The position numbers and the translations under genes are program-made. From NCBI RefSeq assembly GCF_009859475.1, contig NZ_CP044549.1, positions 4,898,001-4,962,000 on the forward strand: a DNA stretch of 64,000 nt, given 5' to 3'. Of this stretch, positions 18,072 through 25,784 are shown piece by piece. Each line of letters starts with the position of its first letter. The first letter of the stretch is position 1. This stretch comes from Hydrogenophaga sp. BPS33 (lineage in GTDB: Bacteria > Pseudomonadota > Gammaproteobacteria > Burkholderiales > Burkholderiaceae_C). Below the pieces are notes generated by a model, which was not told the origin of the DNA, did no database searches, and saw nothing but the letters and a program-made list of their open reading frames with translations.

Positions 18072-18862
18072 CTGCGCGAACGCTGCACCGTGGCCAAGTC
18101 CACGCCGGGGATCAAGGCCGCCATGGAAAACCCTCCATCGACAGGCAGCGTCACGCCACTGATGAACTTCCCTTGGCTGCTCGCGAGAAACATGACGGCA
18201 TCGGACACGTTTTCAGGCGTGCCGATCACAGCCATGGGCGTGCGCCGCCTCCGCTCTTCCCACCCGGATGCGTCCATCGTCCGCCTCGACATCTCGGAGG
18301 GGATCGCACTGGGCGCGATGGAATTAACGCGGATACCATCGCTGCCCAATTCAGAGGCCAGCGCACGGGTGAGCGCGTCGGTACCACCCTTGAGCGCGGC
18401 ATAGGCACTGCTGTAGGCCACGCCCGCCAGACTCACCACGGACGAGAGGTTGAGGATCACGCCATGCTTGCGGCGGCGCATGCCCGGAACCACTGCCTGG
18501 CACATGAGCAGAATGCCCTTGAGACCTACCGCGAGCATGCGGTCGACCACTTCGGCCTCGATCTCTTCGATCGGTCCGTAACGCGCAAACATCGCGTTGT
18601 TGACCAGCACCGAGACGAAGCCGAACTCTTCGGAAGCTGCCGCCACGGAGGCATTGACGCTATCGGCGTTGGCCACATCCAAGGACAGCGCAAGTGCGCG
18701 GCCACCGCCCCGCTGGATGTCGGCAACTACTTTTCGCGCGCCCTCCTCGTTGATGTCGGCAACGACGACCGCCGCACCGGCCCGCGCGCAGGCTATCGCC
18801 ATGGCTTCACCGAGGCCTTGTGCAGCACCGGTGATCAAGATGACTTCTTCACTGAGATTCAT
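18068..18862 (-). CDS. Short-chain dehydrogenase/reductase
   Basis: A 264-residue classical SDR, NAD(P)-dependent oxidoreductase of the cytosol. Cofactor motif TGAAQGLG at 11-18, NNA at 88-90, catalytic S141 and Y154-x-x-x-K158, and the C-terminal PVDGGFS. Asp in VVVADIN after the second strand favours NAD. The start at 18862 is chosen by family N terminus (MNLSEEVILITG); an AGGGGA lies 12 bases upstream. Its stop overlaps the next gene's GTG. Substrate unknown; it would interconvert a hydroxy and a keto acid or ester of the pathway. Confidence 0.9.
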   Translation of the reverse strand: MNLSEEVILITGAAQGLGEAMAIACARAGAAVVVADINEEGARKVVADIQRGGGRALALSLDVANADSVNASVAAASEEFGFVSVLVNNAMFARYGPIEEIEAEVVDRMLAVGLKGILLMCQAVVPGMRRRKHGVILNLSSVVSLAGVAYSSAYAALKGGTDALTRALASELGSDGIRVNSIAPSAIPSEMSRRTMDASGWEERRRRTPMAVIGTPENVSDAVMFLASSQGKFISGVTLPVDGGFSMAALIPGVDLATVQRSRR

Positions 18863-18980
18863 GGCAAAGCTTTCCCCTGGACGCCGCACTGCCGCGGGCG
18901 CCTCAAGAACAGGATGAATGGTTGGAACCGCGCGCAGAACGCACGCAGCGTGAAAGGCGCGAAGGCCTGTGCGCCGTGGG

Positions 18981-19970
18981 CTATTCCGTCGGAACTTTCG
19001 CCGACTTGATCAACCCGCCCCAGCGCTGCACCTCGTCCTCCATGAACTTCTGGAACTGCGATGGCGTCATGGCGGGATGGGGAAACAATCCAAGCTGGAG
19101 CAGCGCCTCGCCAAAGCTTGGTTTCTGCAGGAGCGCCACGATCTCCACCGAGAGCCTCTGCACGATCTCGGGAGAAGTTTTCGCTGGCACGCCGACGCCG
19201 ATCCAGTTGACCACGTTGACGTTGTAACCCTGTTCGTTGAGCGTGGGCACATCCGCGATGAAGCTCACACGTTCCTTGGTCGTCACGCCGAGCACCTTCA
19301 CCTTACCTTCCTTGCGCAAAATCTCGGCGCGGATCGCGGGCAACACCATCAGGTCCACGTGCCCACCCATGAGCGCGGACACCGCAGGCGCCTCACCTTG
19401 AAAGGGTACGTGCAGCACGTCGATACCAGCCTGTGACTTGATGACCTCCAACGCCAGATGCGACGTACTGCCCACGCCCCAGCTCGCCGCCGTCAACTTG
19501 CCCGGTGCTGCTTTCGCGGCGGCGACGAGCTCACGCATGTTGGCGGCGTTGATGTTTGCCCGGGCCACCACGGCGAATGGGTTGATCGCATAGGGCGCGA
19601 CCATCGCGAAGTCGCGAACCGGGTTGTAAGGCAACGTCGAATACAGCGCCGGGTTGATGGCATGCGTCTCCGCACCGGCCAGTACCAGTGTGTAGCCATC
19701 CGCCGGCGCTTTGGCGGCCAGGTCCGCACCGAGACGGCCATTGGCGCCGGGCCGGTTGTCCACAACGATGGTCTGGTGCAGCCGCTCGCCGAGCTGCTGC
19801 GCCAGGATGCGACCCGCGGCGTCCGCCGAGCCACCGGCGGTCCACGGAACGATGTACTTGATCGGACGGTCGGGGTAGCTCTGGCCGAAGGCGGGAGCGC
19901 ACGCCCATGCCGCCACCGCCACACATACACCGACGACCACACTGAATGCTGCTGGCGTTTTGAACTGCAT
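18981..19970 (-). CDS. TTT-type solute receptor (Bug/TctC family)
   Basis: A 329-residue periplasmic receptor of the Bug/TctC family. A signal peptide ends at about residue 30 (APAFGQ-SYPDRPIKYIVPW), followed by the family markers PW-x-A-GGSADAAGR, VVDNRPGANGRLGA and ADGYTLVL. AGGAG lies just before the ATG at 19970. It is the first gene of the catabolic operon and no TctA or TctB membrane subunit is nearby, so it would serve a permease elsewhere or act as a sensor. Bug proteins bind carboxylates, consistent with the di/tricarboxylate enzymes behind it. Confidence 0.9.
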   Translation of the reverse strand: MQFKTPAAFSVVVGVCVAVAAWACAPAFGQSYPDRPIKYIVPWTAGGSADAAGRILAQQLGERLHQTIVVDNRPGANGRLGADLAAKAPADGYTLVLAGAETHAINPALYSTLPYNPVRDFAMVAPYAINPFAVVARANINAANMRELVAAAKAAPGKLTAASWGVGSTSHLALEVIKSQAGIDVLHVPFQGEAPAVSALMGGHVDLMVLPAIRAEILRKEGKVKVLGVTTKERVSFIADVPTLNEQGYNVNVVNWIGVGVPAKTSPEIVQRLSVEIVALLQKPSFGEALLQLGLFPHPAMTPSQFQKFMEDEVQRWGGLIKSAKVPTE

Positions 19971-20193
19971 GATGTCTCCTAATATCCTTCGGATGGTTGC
20001 TGGTTTTGTGAAGGCGATTCTTATATCGTGGGCTGCCGCGCGCAACGCTGCGCCCGTCAACTGACTATTGCGCACCACGAGATAATGCCGCGCGCGTGGG
20101 CCGTCACAGATCATTTGCCGTCAATGGCCCGTTCCGGACCACAAAACTTCTGGGTCTCTGACAACCCCACCACCCAGCTCGCGGTGGCGAACC

Positions 20194-20307
20194 TCACGAA
20201 AGACCACGATGGGCAAATGTGTGAGTCACAAAAATCGTCCGCACGATACCGACCAACACCACGAATTTGGTCTGGAGCGCCAGCAAGGCGACACCGAGCA
20301 GGAACAT
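20194..20307 (-). other. Possible membrane-peptide remnant in a 473-bp intergenic region
   Basis: The gap 19971-20443 between two TTT receptor genes holds no full gene. On the minus strand a 37-codon frame from ATG 20307 encodes one hydrophobic segment (MFLLGVALLALQ, then KFVVLVGIV) and ends at 20194; the same frame reads upstream as RRGFYITSVW. It has no ribosome site and no recognised family. It may be the tail of a truncated membrane protein or chance. The rest of the gap holds the upstream region of the receptor operon and the 42-bp hairpin repeat. Confidence 0.25.
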
Positions 20308-20368
20308 CCACACGCTGGTGATGTAGAACCCGCGTCGTGGCACAGCGCGACACCGCGCACAACCATGC

Positions 20369-20410
20369 AAAAAGCCCGCCATGCAGTTCATGGCGGGCTT
20401 TTTGTTGGGC
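20369..20410. repeat. 42-bp hairpin repeat, copy 2
   Basis: The same hairpin as at 8796-8837, identical in 40 of 42 positions and in the same orientation, including the seven bases GTTGGGC beyond the stem. The two differences sit in the loop (CAG for AAA). On the minus strand it lies just past the stop of the next TTT receptor gene (20444) and would serve as its terminator. Confidence 0.8.
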
Positions 20411-20443
20411 TCTATCGGCAACGCCGAGGCCCGGGCGACACCT

Positions 20444-21406
20444 TCACTCCGCTTTCATCCCCGAACTCTTCACGACACGGGCCATCAACTCGCGATCGGC
20501 AATGAAGACCTTGCCGAACTCGGCCGTGGACATCGCATCGGTCTGCACGCCTTGTGTGGCCAGGCGCTGCTTGACCACGTCCAGCGCCAGCACCTTGTTC
20601 ACCGCCGCGTTGATCTTCTCCACCTCGGCCTTGGGCGTCTTGGCCGGCGCGAGCAGACCGAACCACGATTCGAAGGCGTAGGACGGCAGGCCGGCTTCGG
20701 CGATCGTGGGCACGTTGGGCAGCAGCGGCGCGCGCTTGGTCGCGGTCACGCCGATGATGCGCAGTTTCGGGTCCTGTACGTAGGGGCCAATGCCGGCATT
20801 GGGCACGATCACCGCCTGGATCCGACCGGCACTGACCTCGTTGGCGGCTTCCTGGGTCGACTTGAACGGCACGTGCACCACGTCCACGCCAGCCACGTTG
20901 GTCAGATAAGCCATCGCCAGGTGGGTGGAGCTGCCGATGCCGGCCGAGCCGTAGTTGAATTCGCCCGGCTTGGATTTGGCCAGCGCCACGAATTCCTTGA
21001 GGTTCTTCGCCGGCAAGGCCGCGCTGATCATGAGCACGTAGCTCTGCGTGCCGATGTTGGCCACCGGCACGAAGTCCTGCACCGGCTCGTAGGCGGGTTT
21101 GGCGGCAATCTGCGCGGTCACGAAATGGCTGGAGGCAGCCATGAGCAGCGTGCGGCCATCGGGCTCGGCGCGCGCCACGTAGGTGGTGCCAATCGCACCG
21201 CCCGCGCCGCCCTTGCTCTCCACGATGAAGGTGCGCCCGAGTTCGGTGCCCAGCTCGGTGTAGAAGGTGCGTGCCAGGGTCTCGCGCGCGCCGCCGGCCG
21301 CGAACGGCACGACGATGCGCGAGACGTTGGCCTGCGCGATAGCGGCGCTGGACAGGACGCTGGCCGCGACGGCCAGCGAGAGGGTGATGAAGTTGCGCTT
21401 GTTCAT
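20444..21406 (-). CDS. TTT-type solute receptor (Bug/TctC family)
   Basis: A 320-residue periplasmic receptor with a clean Sec signal peptide (MNKRNFITLSLAVAASVLSS, cleavage after AIA-Q) and the Bug markers IVVPFAAGG, FIVESKGGAGGAIG and PDGRTLLM. Unlike most Bug proteins it has GGARETLAR where GG-x-x-D is usual, so the ligand-contact aspartate is missing. It is third in a minus-strand unit behind an amidohydrolase and a dihydroxyphthalate-decarboxylase-like protein, 21 bases downstream of the latter, which suggests an aromatic-derived acid as ligand. The TTT membrane subunits are absent. Confidence 0.9.
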   Translation of the reverse strand: MNKRNFITLSLAVAASVLSSAAIAQANVSRIVVPFAAGGARETLARTFYTELGTELGRTFIVESKGGAGGAIGTTYVARAEPDGRTLLMAASSHFVTAQIAAKPAYEPVQDFVPVANIGTQSYVLMISAALPAKNLKEFVALAKSKPGEFNYGSAGIGSSTHLAMAYLTNVAGVDVVHVPFKSTQEAANEVSAGRIQAVIVPNAGIGPYVQDPKLRIIGVTATKRAPLLPNVPTIAEAGLPSYAFESWFGLLAPAKTPKAEVEKINAAVNKVLALDVVKQRLATQGVQTDAMSTAEFGKVFIADRELMARVVKSSGMKAE

Positions 21407-21427
21407 GTGCGTGTCTCCTGGGTTCGT

Positions 21428-22327
21428 TTACAAGGCCGCGGCTTCGAGCGCGCGGGTGGTGTCGTCAAAGAGGTCGTCGACCGACAGCGGTCGGGCGAGC
21501 AGGTTCTGCTGTTGCGCGTACTTCAACAGCATGGCGAGCGAGGCGCGGTTGGCTTCGAGCCCGAAGGGCGTGAGATCGAAACCATCGACACGCGGTTCGG
21601 CCGCGATGCGCTTGCCTTCGCACAGCAGGCGCCAGACTTCGCGCACCACGTCGGGCCGCTCGCGTGCGAGGTCCGCATCCAGCGCGACCATGTGGTTGAT
21701 GGACACCGCGCCATGCCGGCGCGACCACTCGCGCGCGGCCTGCAGCGGCTGCGGTATCACGGGCTGCAGGCGCGGATCGTCGGGCAGGCCGGTGCCGATG
21801 ATGGCCGCGTCCAGTTCGCCGTCGTACAGGCGGTCCAGCAAGGGCTTGTCGCCCTGCGCGCGTTCCACCCCCGGCGGGTCGGTGAAGCCGTTGAGGTGTG
21901 CGTTCTCGAAGCTCACCCAGCGCACGCTCTCCAGGTCCACGCCATGGTCGTTCTGCAGGATGCCGCGCACCCAGGCCACGGTGGTCTGGCCGATGGAGCG
22001 GATGCCCACGCGCTTGCCCGCCAGGCTCTGCGGCGTGATCGGGCCGCTGCGTTCGGCGTTGTAGACCAGGCACTGGTGCTGGTGCCGCCCGGCGCCGATG
22101 ACGGCGGGCATGAGCACCAGCGGACGGCCGGCCGCGCGCGCCTGGAAGAAGGTGATCAGCGCGAGTTCGGCGACCGCGAACTCGCGCGTGTTGACCACGC
22201 GTGGGAACACGCGGTTGGAGACCTTGGCGTCGCAGATGTCGAGCTCGAACAAGGGCGAGGTCACCAACTGGCTGCGCACCGCGCGCGTGCCTGGGTAGTC
22301 GCCCAGAAGGGTGGGAAGGCGGAGCAT
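21428..22327 (-). CDS. 4,5-dihydroxyphthalate decarboxylase-like protein
   Basis: A 299-residue protein of the periplasmic-binding-protein-like fold group annotated as 4,5-dihydroxyphthalate decarboxylase (Pht5/PhtD). The recognisable elements are the N-terminal LLGDYPGTRA, the KVSNRVFPRVV strand, EFAVAELALITF and the LPAVIGAGRHQHQCLVYN segment. There is no signal peptide, as in the decarboxylase. Decarboxylation of a hydroxylated phthalate would give protocatechuate; other family members have no proved reaction. The ATG at 22327 overlaps the amidohydrolase stop by one base (TGATG), showing coupling. Confidence 0.7.
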   Translation of the reverse strand: MLRLPTLLGDYPGTRAVRSQLVTSPLFELDICDAKVSNRVFPRVVNTREFAVAELALITFFQARAAGRPLVLMPAVIGAGRHQHQCLVYNAERSGPITPQSLAGKRVGIRSIGQTTVAWVRGILQNDHGVDLESVRWVSFENAHLNGFTDPPGVERAQGDKPLLDRLYDGELDAAIIGTGLPDDPRLQPVIPQPLQAAREWSRRHGAVSINHMVALDADLARERPDVVREVWRLLCEGKRIAAEPRVDGFDLTPFGLEANRASLAMLLKYAQQQNLLARPLSVDDLFDDTTRALEAAAL

Positions 22328-23205
22328 CACGACACGCTTTCCGCGGCCCCGGTGCGCGCGAGCGAGGTGTACAGGCGCTGCGCCGTGCCGCCGAAGATCG
22401 CCGCCTGCTCGGCCGGCGCGAGTTGCGCCGCAGCCTGGCGCGCGTCACGGAGCAGGGAAGGCAGGGAACCCGCGGAGGCCGGGAAGTTGGAGCCCCAGGC
22501 AATGCGCTCGGCACCGAAGGCGTCCACCGCGCGGCGCAGAAAAGCCTGCGGCGTGGAAGCACCGGCGGCCGACTCGCGCACGTTGTGCGTCGTGTATTTG
22601 AAGAACAGGTTCGAAAAGCGCGCCAGGTCGAACAGCGCCTGGGCCTTCGCGTACGGCGCGCCATCGTCCAGTTCGGGGCGCGCGAAATGGTCCAGCACCA
22701 CGCGGGCCTGGGGGAAGCGCTCCAGCAGGGCCACCAGCTGCGGCAAGCCGTGGGCGCGCAGTTGCACCGCCACCGGCAAGCCGCGCGAAACGGCGTATTC
22801 CCAGGCGGGGAAGGCACGCGGGTCGTCCAGGCGCGCGCCGTCGTGGCTGGTGGTGTGGCCGGCAATGAACACGCGCAAACCTTCCAGGCCGGCGTCCACC
22901 CAGCGCGCGATGTTCTGCGCCGCGTCGGGCGCGAGCATGTCCACCGAGAACACGCCGCGAAAGCGGTCGGGGTGCGCGGCCACGGCTTCGGCCACGTAGC
23001 GGTTGTCGTGGCCGTAGCAGGTGGATGCCTGCACCAGCACGGCGCGTGCAATGCCCGCTTCGTCCATGGCACGCAGCAGTTGTGGATAGGTCGCGGGGCG
23101 TTCGCGCGACCAGGTGGACTGCTCGCCCGTGAGCGGTGCGAGCGGGTGGCGCGCGGGATCGTCGCTGATCACGTGCGGGTGGATGTCGGTGATGTCCTGT
23201 GCCAT
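22327..23205 (-). CDS. Amidohydrolase, 2-pyrone-4,6-dicarboxylate lactonase-like
   Basis: A 292-residue TIM-barrel hydrolase of the amidohydrolase-2 family, closest in style to 2-pyrone-4,6-dicarboxylate hydrolase (LigI) and 4-sulfomuconolactone hydrolase. The metal/substrate motif H9-P-H11 (DIHPHVISDD), a histidine in VLDHFARP and the C-terminal WGSNFP are visible. LigI has an aspartate in that last motif (WGSDWP type) where this protein has asparagine, so lactonase activity is uncertain. First gene of the unit with the decarboxylase-like protein and the TTT receptor, divergent from a LysR gene 137 bases away. Confidence 0.75.
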   Translation of the reverse strand: MAQDITDIHPHVISDDPARHPLAPLTGEQSTWSRERPATYPQLLRAMDEAGIARAVLVQASTCYGHDNRYVAEAVAAHPDRFRGVFSVDMLAPDAAQNIARWVDAGLEGLRVFIAGHTTSHDGARLDDPRAFPAWEYAVSRGLPVAVQLRAHGLPQLVALLERFPQARVVLDHFARPELDDGAPYAKAQALFDLARFSNLFFKYTTHNVRESAAGASTPQAFLRRAVDAFGAERIAWGSNFPASAGSLPSLLRDARQAAAQLAPAEQAAIFGGTAQRLYTSLARTGAAESVS

Positions 23206-23342
23206 GGGGGCGCGTCCTTGTCTCCGTGAAAGGGTGGATCGGTGTGAATCCGTGCCGCCATCATGCGATGGACACCATAAGCAAACAAGACAGAAAATTC
23301 GCCCTTAACATCAGCATATCCTTATGACAACGGGGGCGCTCC

Positions 23343-24383
23343 ATGTCCGAAATCGACCGCTTCTTCCGCGCGCAACTCAAGCCGCGCCACCTGCAACTGC
23401 TGGTGGCGCTGGACGAGATGCGCAACCTCGGCAAGGTGGCCTTGAGCCTGCACGTCTCGCAACCCGCGGTGTCGCTCACGCTGGGCGAGCTGGAGCGCGG
23501 CCTGGGCGTGCGCCTGTTCGAGCGCACCGCGCGCGGCGTGCACCCCACGGTCTATGGCGAATGCATGATCCGCCAGGCGCGCAGCATGCTCAGCGGACTG
23601 GCGCAGACGCGCGACGAAATGCGTGCACTCATCTCCGGTGCATCGGGCCGTTGCAGCGTGGGCGCGTTACCGGCCATGACACCGGCGCTGGTCCCGCAAG
23701 CGCTGAACCTGCTCAAGCAGCAGGCGCCCACCACCACGGTGGCCCTGCACGAAGGGCCGATGGACGTGCTGCTGCCCGCGCTGCGGCGCGGCGGCCTGGA
23801 CTTCATCGTCGGCCGCCTGCGCAGCGAAGCCCTGGTCGACGACGGCTTGTCGGAAAAGCCCCTGTTCGACGGCGCCAGCGCGCTCGTGGTGCGCCCTGGT
23901 CATCCGCTGGCGCGCAAGCGGCGCCTGGACTGGTCCACGCTGGCGGACTTCGCCTGGATCCTGCCCCCGGTCGGCTCACTGCCGCGCGAACCGCTGGAGG
24001 TTGCGTTCCACCAGCACGGCGTGGGCATGCCGAGCAACACGGTGGAGACGCTGTCGACCCATGTGATCCTGGCTTACCTGCAATCGACCGACGCCATCGG
24101 CCTGCTCTCGCGCATCGCCGCCCTGCACTACCGCGAACTCGGTTTGCTGAGCGTGCTGCCCCTCGAACTGCCCCACCTGCTGCGGCCCATTGGCCTCACC
24201 TGGCGGCGCGGGGCCGCGCTGTCCCCGGCGGCACAGCAGTTCATGCGCGCCATCGAAGAGGTGAGCGCACGTCTGGTGCAAGGCAGCCGGCGGGCTACGC
24301 CGCAAACCGCGCCGGCGAAAAGGGCTGCACATCCACCCGGGGTGGTGCGCCCGCCACCATCGCCGCCAGCAGCTCGCCGGTGA
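23343..24383 (+). CDS. LysR-family transcriptional regulator
   Basis: A 346-residue LysR regulator, longer than usual because of a basic/proline-rich tail after about residue 315. The HTH is at about 14-70 (LKPRHLQLLVALDEMRNLGK, SQPAVSLTLGELE, LFERTARGVHPT), typical of the GbpR/PcaQ-like branch that starts with LKxRHLxxLxA. It is divergent from the amidohydrolase unit and should control it. Its last 89 bases overlap the 3' end of the convergent DadA-like gene, and the Pro/Arg-rich tail is exactly the overlapping part, so the tail may have arisen by loss of an earlier stop. Confidence 0.88.
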   Translation: MSEIDRFFRAQLKPRHLQLLVALDEMRNLGKVALSLHVSQPAVSLTLGELERGLGVRLFERTARGVHPTVYGECMIRQARSMLSGLAQTRDEMRALISGASGRCSVGALPAMTPALVPQALNLLKQQAPTTTVALHEGPMDVLLPALRRGGLDFIVGRLRSEALVDDGLSEKPLFDGASALVVRPGHPLARKRRLDWSTLADFAWILPPVGSLPREPLEVAFHQHGVGMPSNTVETLSTHVILAYLQSTDAIGLLSRIAALHYRELGLLSVLPLELPHLLRPIGLTWRRGAALSPAAQQFMRAIEEVSARLVQGSRRATPQTAPAKRAAHPPGVVRPPPSPPAARR

Positions 24384-25542
24384 TGGGGCCGAGCGTGAAG
24401 CCCTGGTGGCCATGGCCGAAGGCGCACCACATGCCCGGCACACCGGGCACCGCCCCGAACACCGGCTTCATGTCGGGCATGCAGGGGCGCGTGCCCATCC
24501 AGGGCTCCCGCTCCACACGCTGCCCCAGCGGATAGACGCGCCGGGCGATCTTCTCGGCCGCCTCGATCTGCCCGGGTGTGCGCGGGGCGTCGGGCATGGC
24601 GAGTTCGGCGCCGGTGGTCAAGCGCAGGCCGTCTTTCATGGGGGCCACCACGAAGCCATGGTCGCCATCGATCACGGTGCTGTTGAGCGGCTTGAGCGGC
24701 TGCGGCGCGTAGTGCACGTGGTAGCCGCGCTTGGGGATCATGGGCACGGTGTAGCCGTAGCGCTGGGTCAGGTCGGTGGTCCAGGGGCCGAGCGCCACCA
24801 CCACTTGCGGCGCTTGCAGCACATCGTCCGCCGCGTCCACCTGCCAATGGCCTGCATCCGTCTGGCGCAACGCGATCGCGTCGCCCAGGTGCAGCGTGCC
24901 GCGCCGCTGCGCGAACAGGCGCGCATACGCCTGCACCAGATCGCCGGGGCTGCGGATGGCCAGGGGATCGGTCCAGCGCACCGCGCCCGCGAACCTGCCC
25001 ACGAGCGAGGGCTCGGCCTGCGCCACATCGACACCACTGAGCTTGACGTGGTTCACACCCTGGCGCGCGCGTTCATCGGCCACCTTGAACAGCTCGTGCA
25101 GATCGCGCTCGGAGCGGTAGAGCGTGAGATAGCCGCGCCTGGCCACGAGGTGACGGGCGTTAGCGTCGTGCATGAGTTGCTCATGGGTTTCGAGCGAGCA
25201 CGCAATGAGGGTCTCGTACTCGGCGGCAATCTTCTGGTACGCCTCGGGCGCGGAGTTCTGGTAGTAGGACCACAGCGGGCCCAGGAGCCGGGCGGCATCG
25301 CCCAGGTGGTAGCGCACGTCGGTGCGCCGGTTGGTCATGCCCGAGAGCAGGAAGCCCAGGTCGCGGTCCAGGGCGTAGGGCGCAATGGCTTCGCGCTGGA
25401 TGATGCCGGCGTTGCCGTACGAGGTTTCCATGCCGGGCGCACGCCGGTCCACCAACGCCACCGACAAGCCTCTGGCCTGCAGGTGCAACGCGCAACAGAC
25501 GCCGACCATGCCGGCGCCGAGAACGATCGCATCGTGTTTCAT
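24295..25542 (-). CDS. DadA-like FAD-dependent D-amino-acid dehydrogenase/oxidase
   Basis: A 415-residue flavoenzyme of the DAO/DadA family. The FAD motif is AIVLGAGMVGVCCALHL at 5-21 and the C-terminal GHGHQGFTLGPITG segment is intact. It would oxidise a D-amino or other amine acid, passing electrons to the quinone pool. The start at 25542 is set by the family N terminus (MKHDAIVLG); the longer frame lacks it. No strong Shine-Dalgarno. Convergent with and overlapping the LysR gene. A 242-base gap with no other gene separates it from the porin gene on the opposite strand. Confidence 0.87.
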   Translation of the reverse strand: MKHDAIVLGAGMVGVCCALHLQARGLSVALVDRRAPGMETSYGNAGIIQREAIAPYALDRDLGFLLSGMTNRRTDVRYHLGDAARLLGPLWSYYQNSAPEAYQKIAAEYETLIACSLETHEQLMHDANARHLVARRGYLTLYRSERDLHELFKVADERARQGVNHVKLSGVDVAQAEPSLVGRFAGAVRWTDPLAIRSPGDLVQAYARLFAQRRGTLHLGDAIALRQTDAGHWQVDAADDVLQAPQVVVALGPWTTDLTQRYGYTVPMIPKRGYHVHYAPQPLKPLNSTVIDGDHGFVVAPMKDGLRLTTGAELAMPDAPRTPGQIEAAEKIARRVYPLGQRVEREPWMGTRPCMPDMKPVFGAVPGVPGMWCAFGHGHQGFTLGPITGELLAAMVAGAPPRVDVQPFSPARFAA

Positions 25543-25784
25543 GGTGTGGCGTTTCTTCGTTGTGCGCTGCTGGCACTGTATCTGACACAGACTTTCGTGG
25601 CACGGTGATGACAGACCTTGCGGGCAGCTGCGCCATGTGTTGTATCTCGGTGATAACCCCATTGCATCGGCTGTGTGTCACAGACTTGTCGCCGTGGTTC
25701 GATGAAATCAACCGGACTTCCTGCATGGTGCAAGAAGCACTGGACTCACCACAAGTCCTAAGACCATTTCATCGGAGCATTCAC

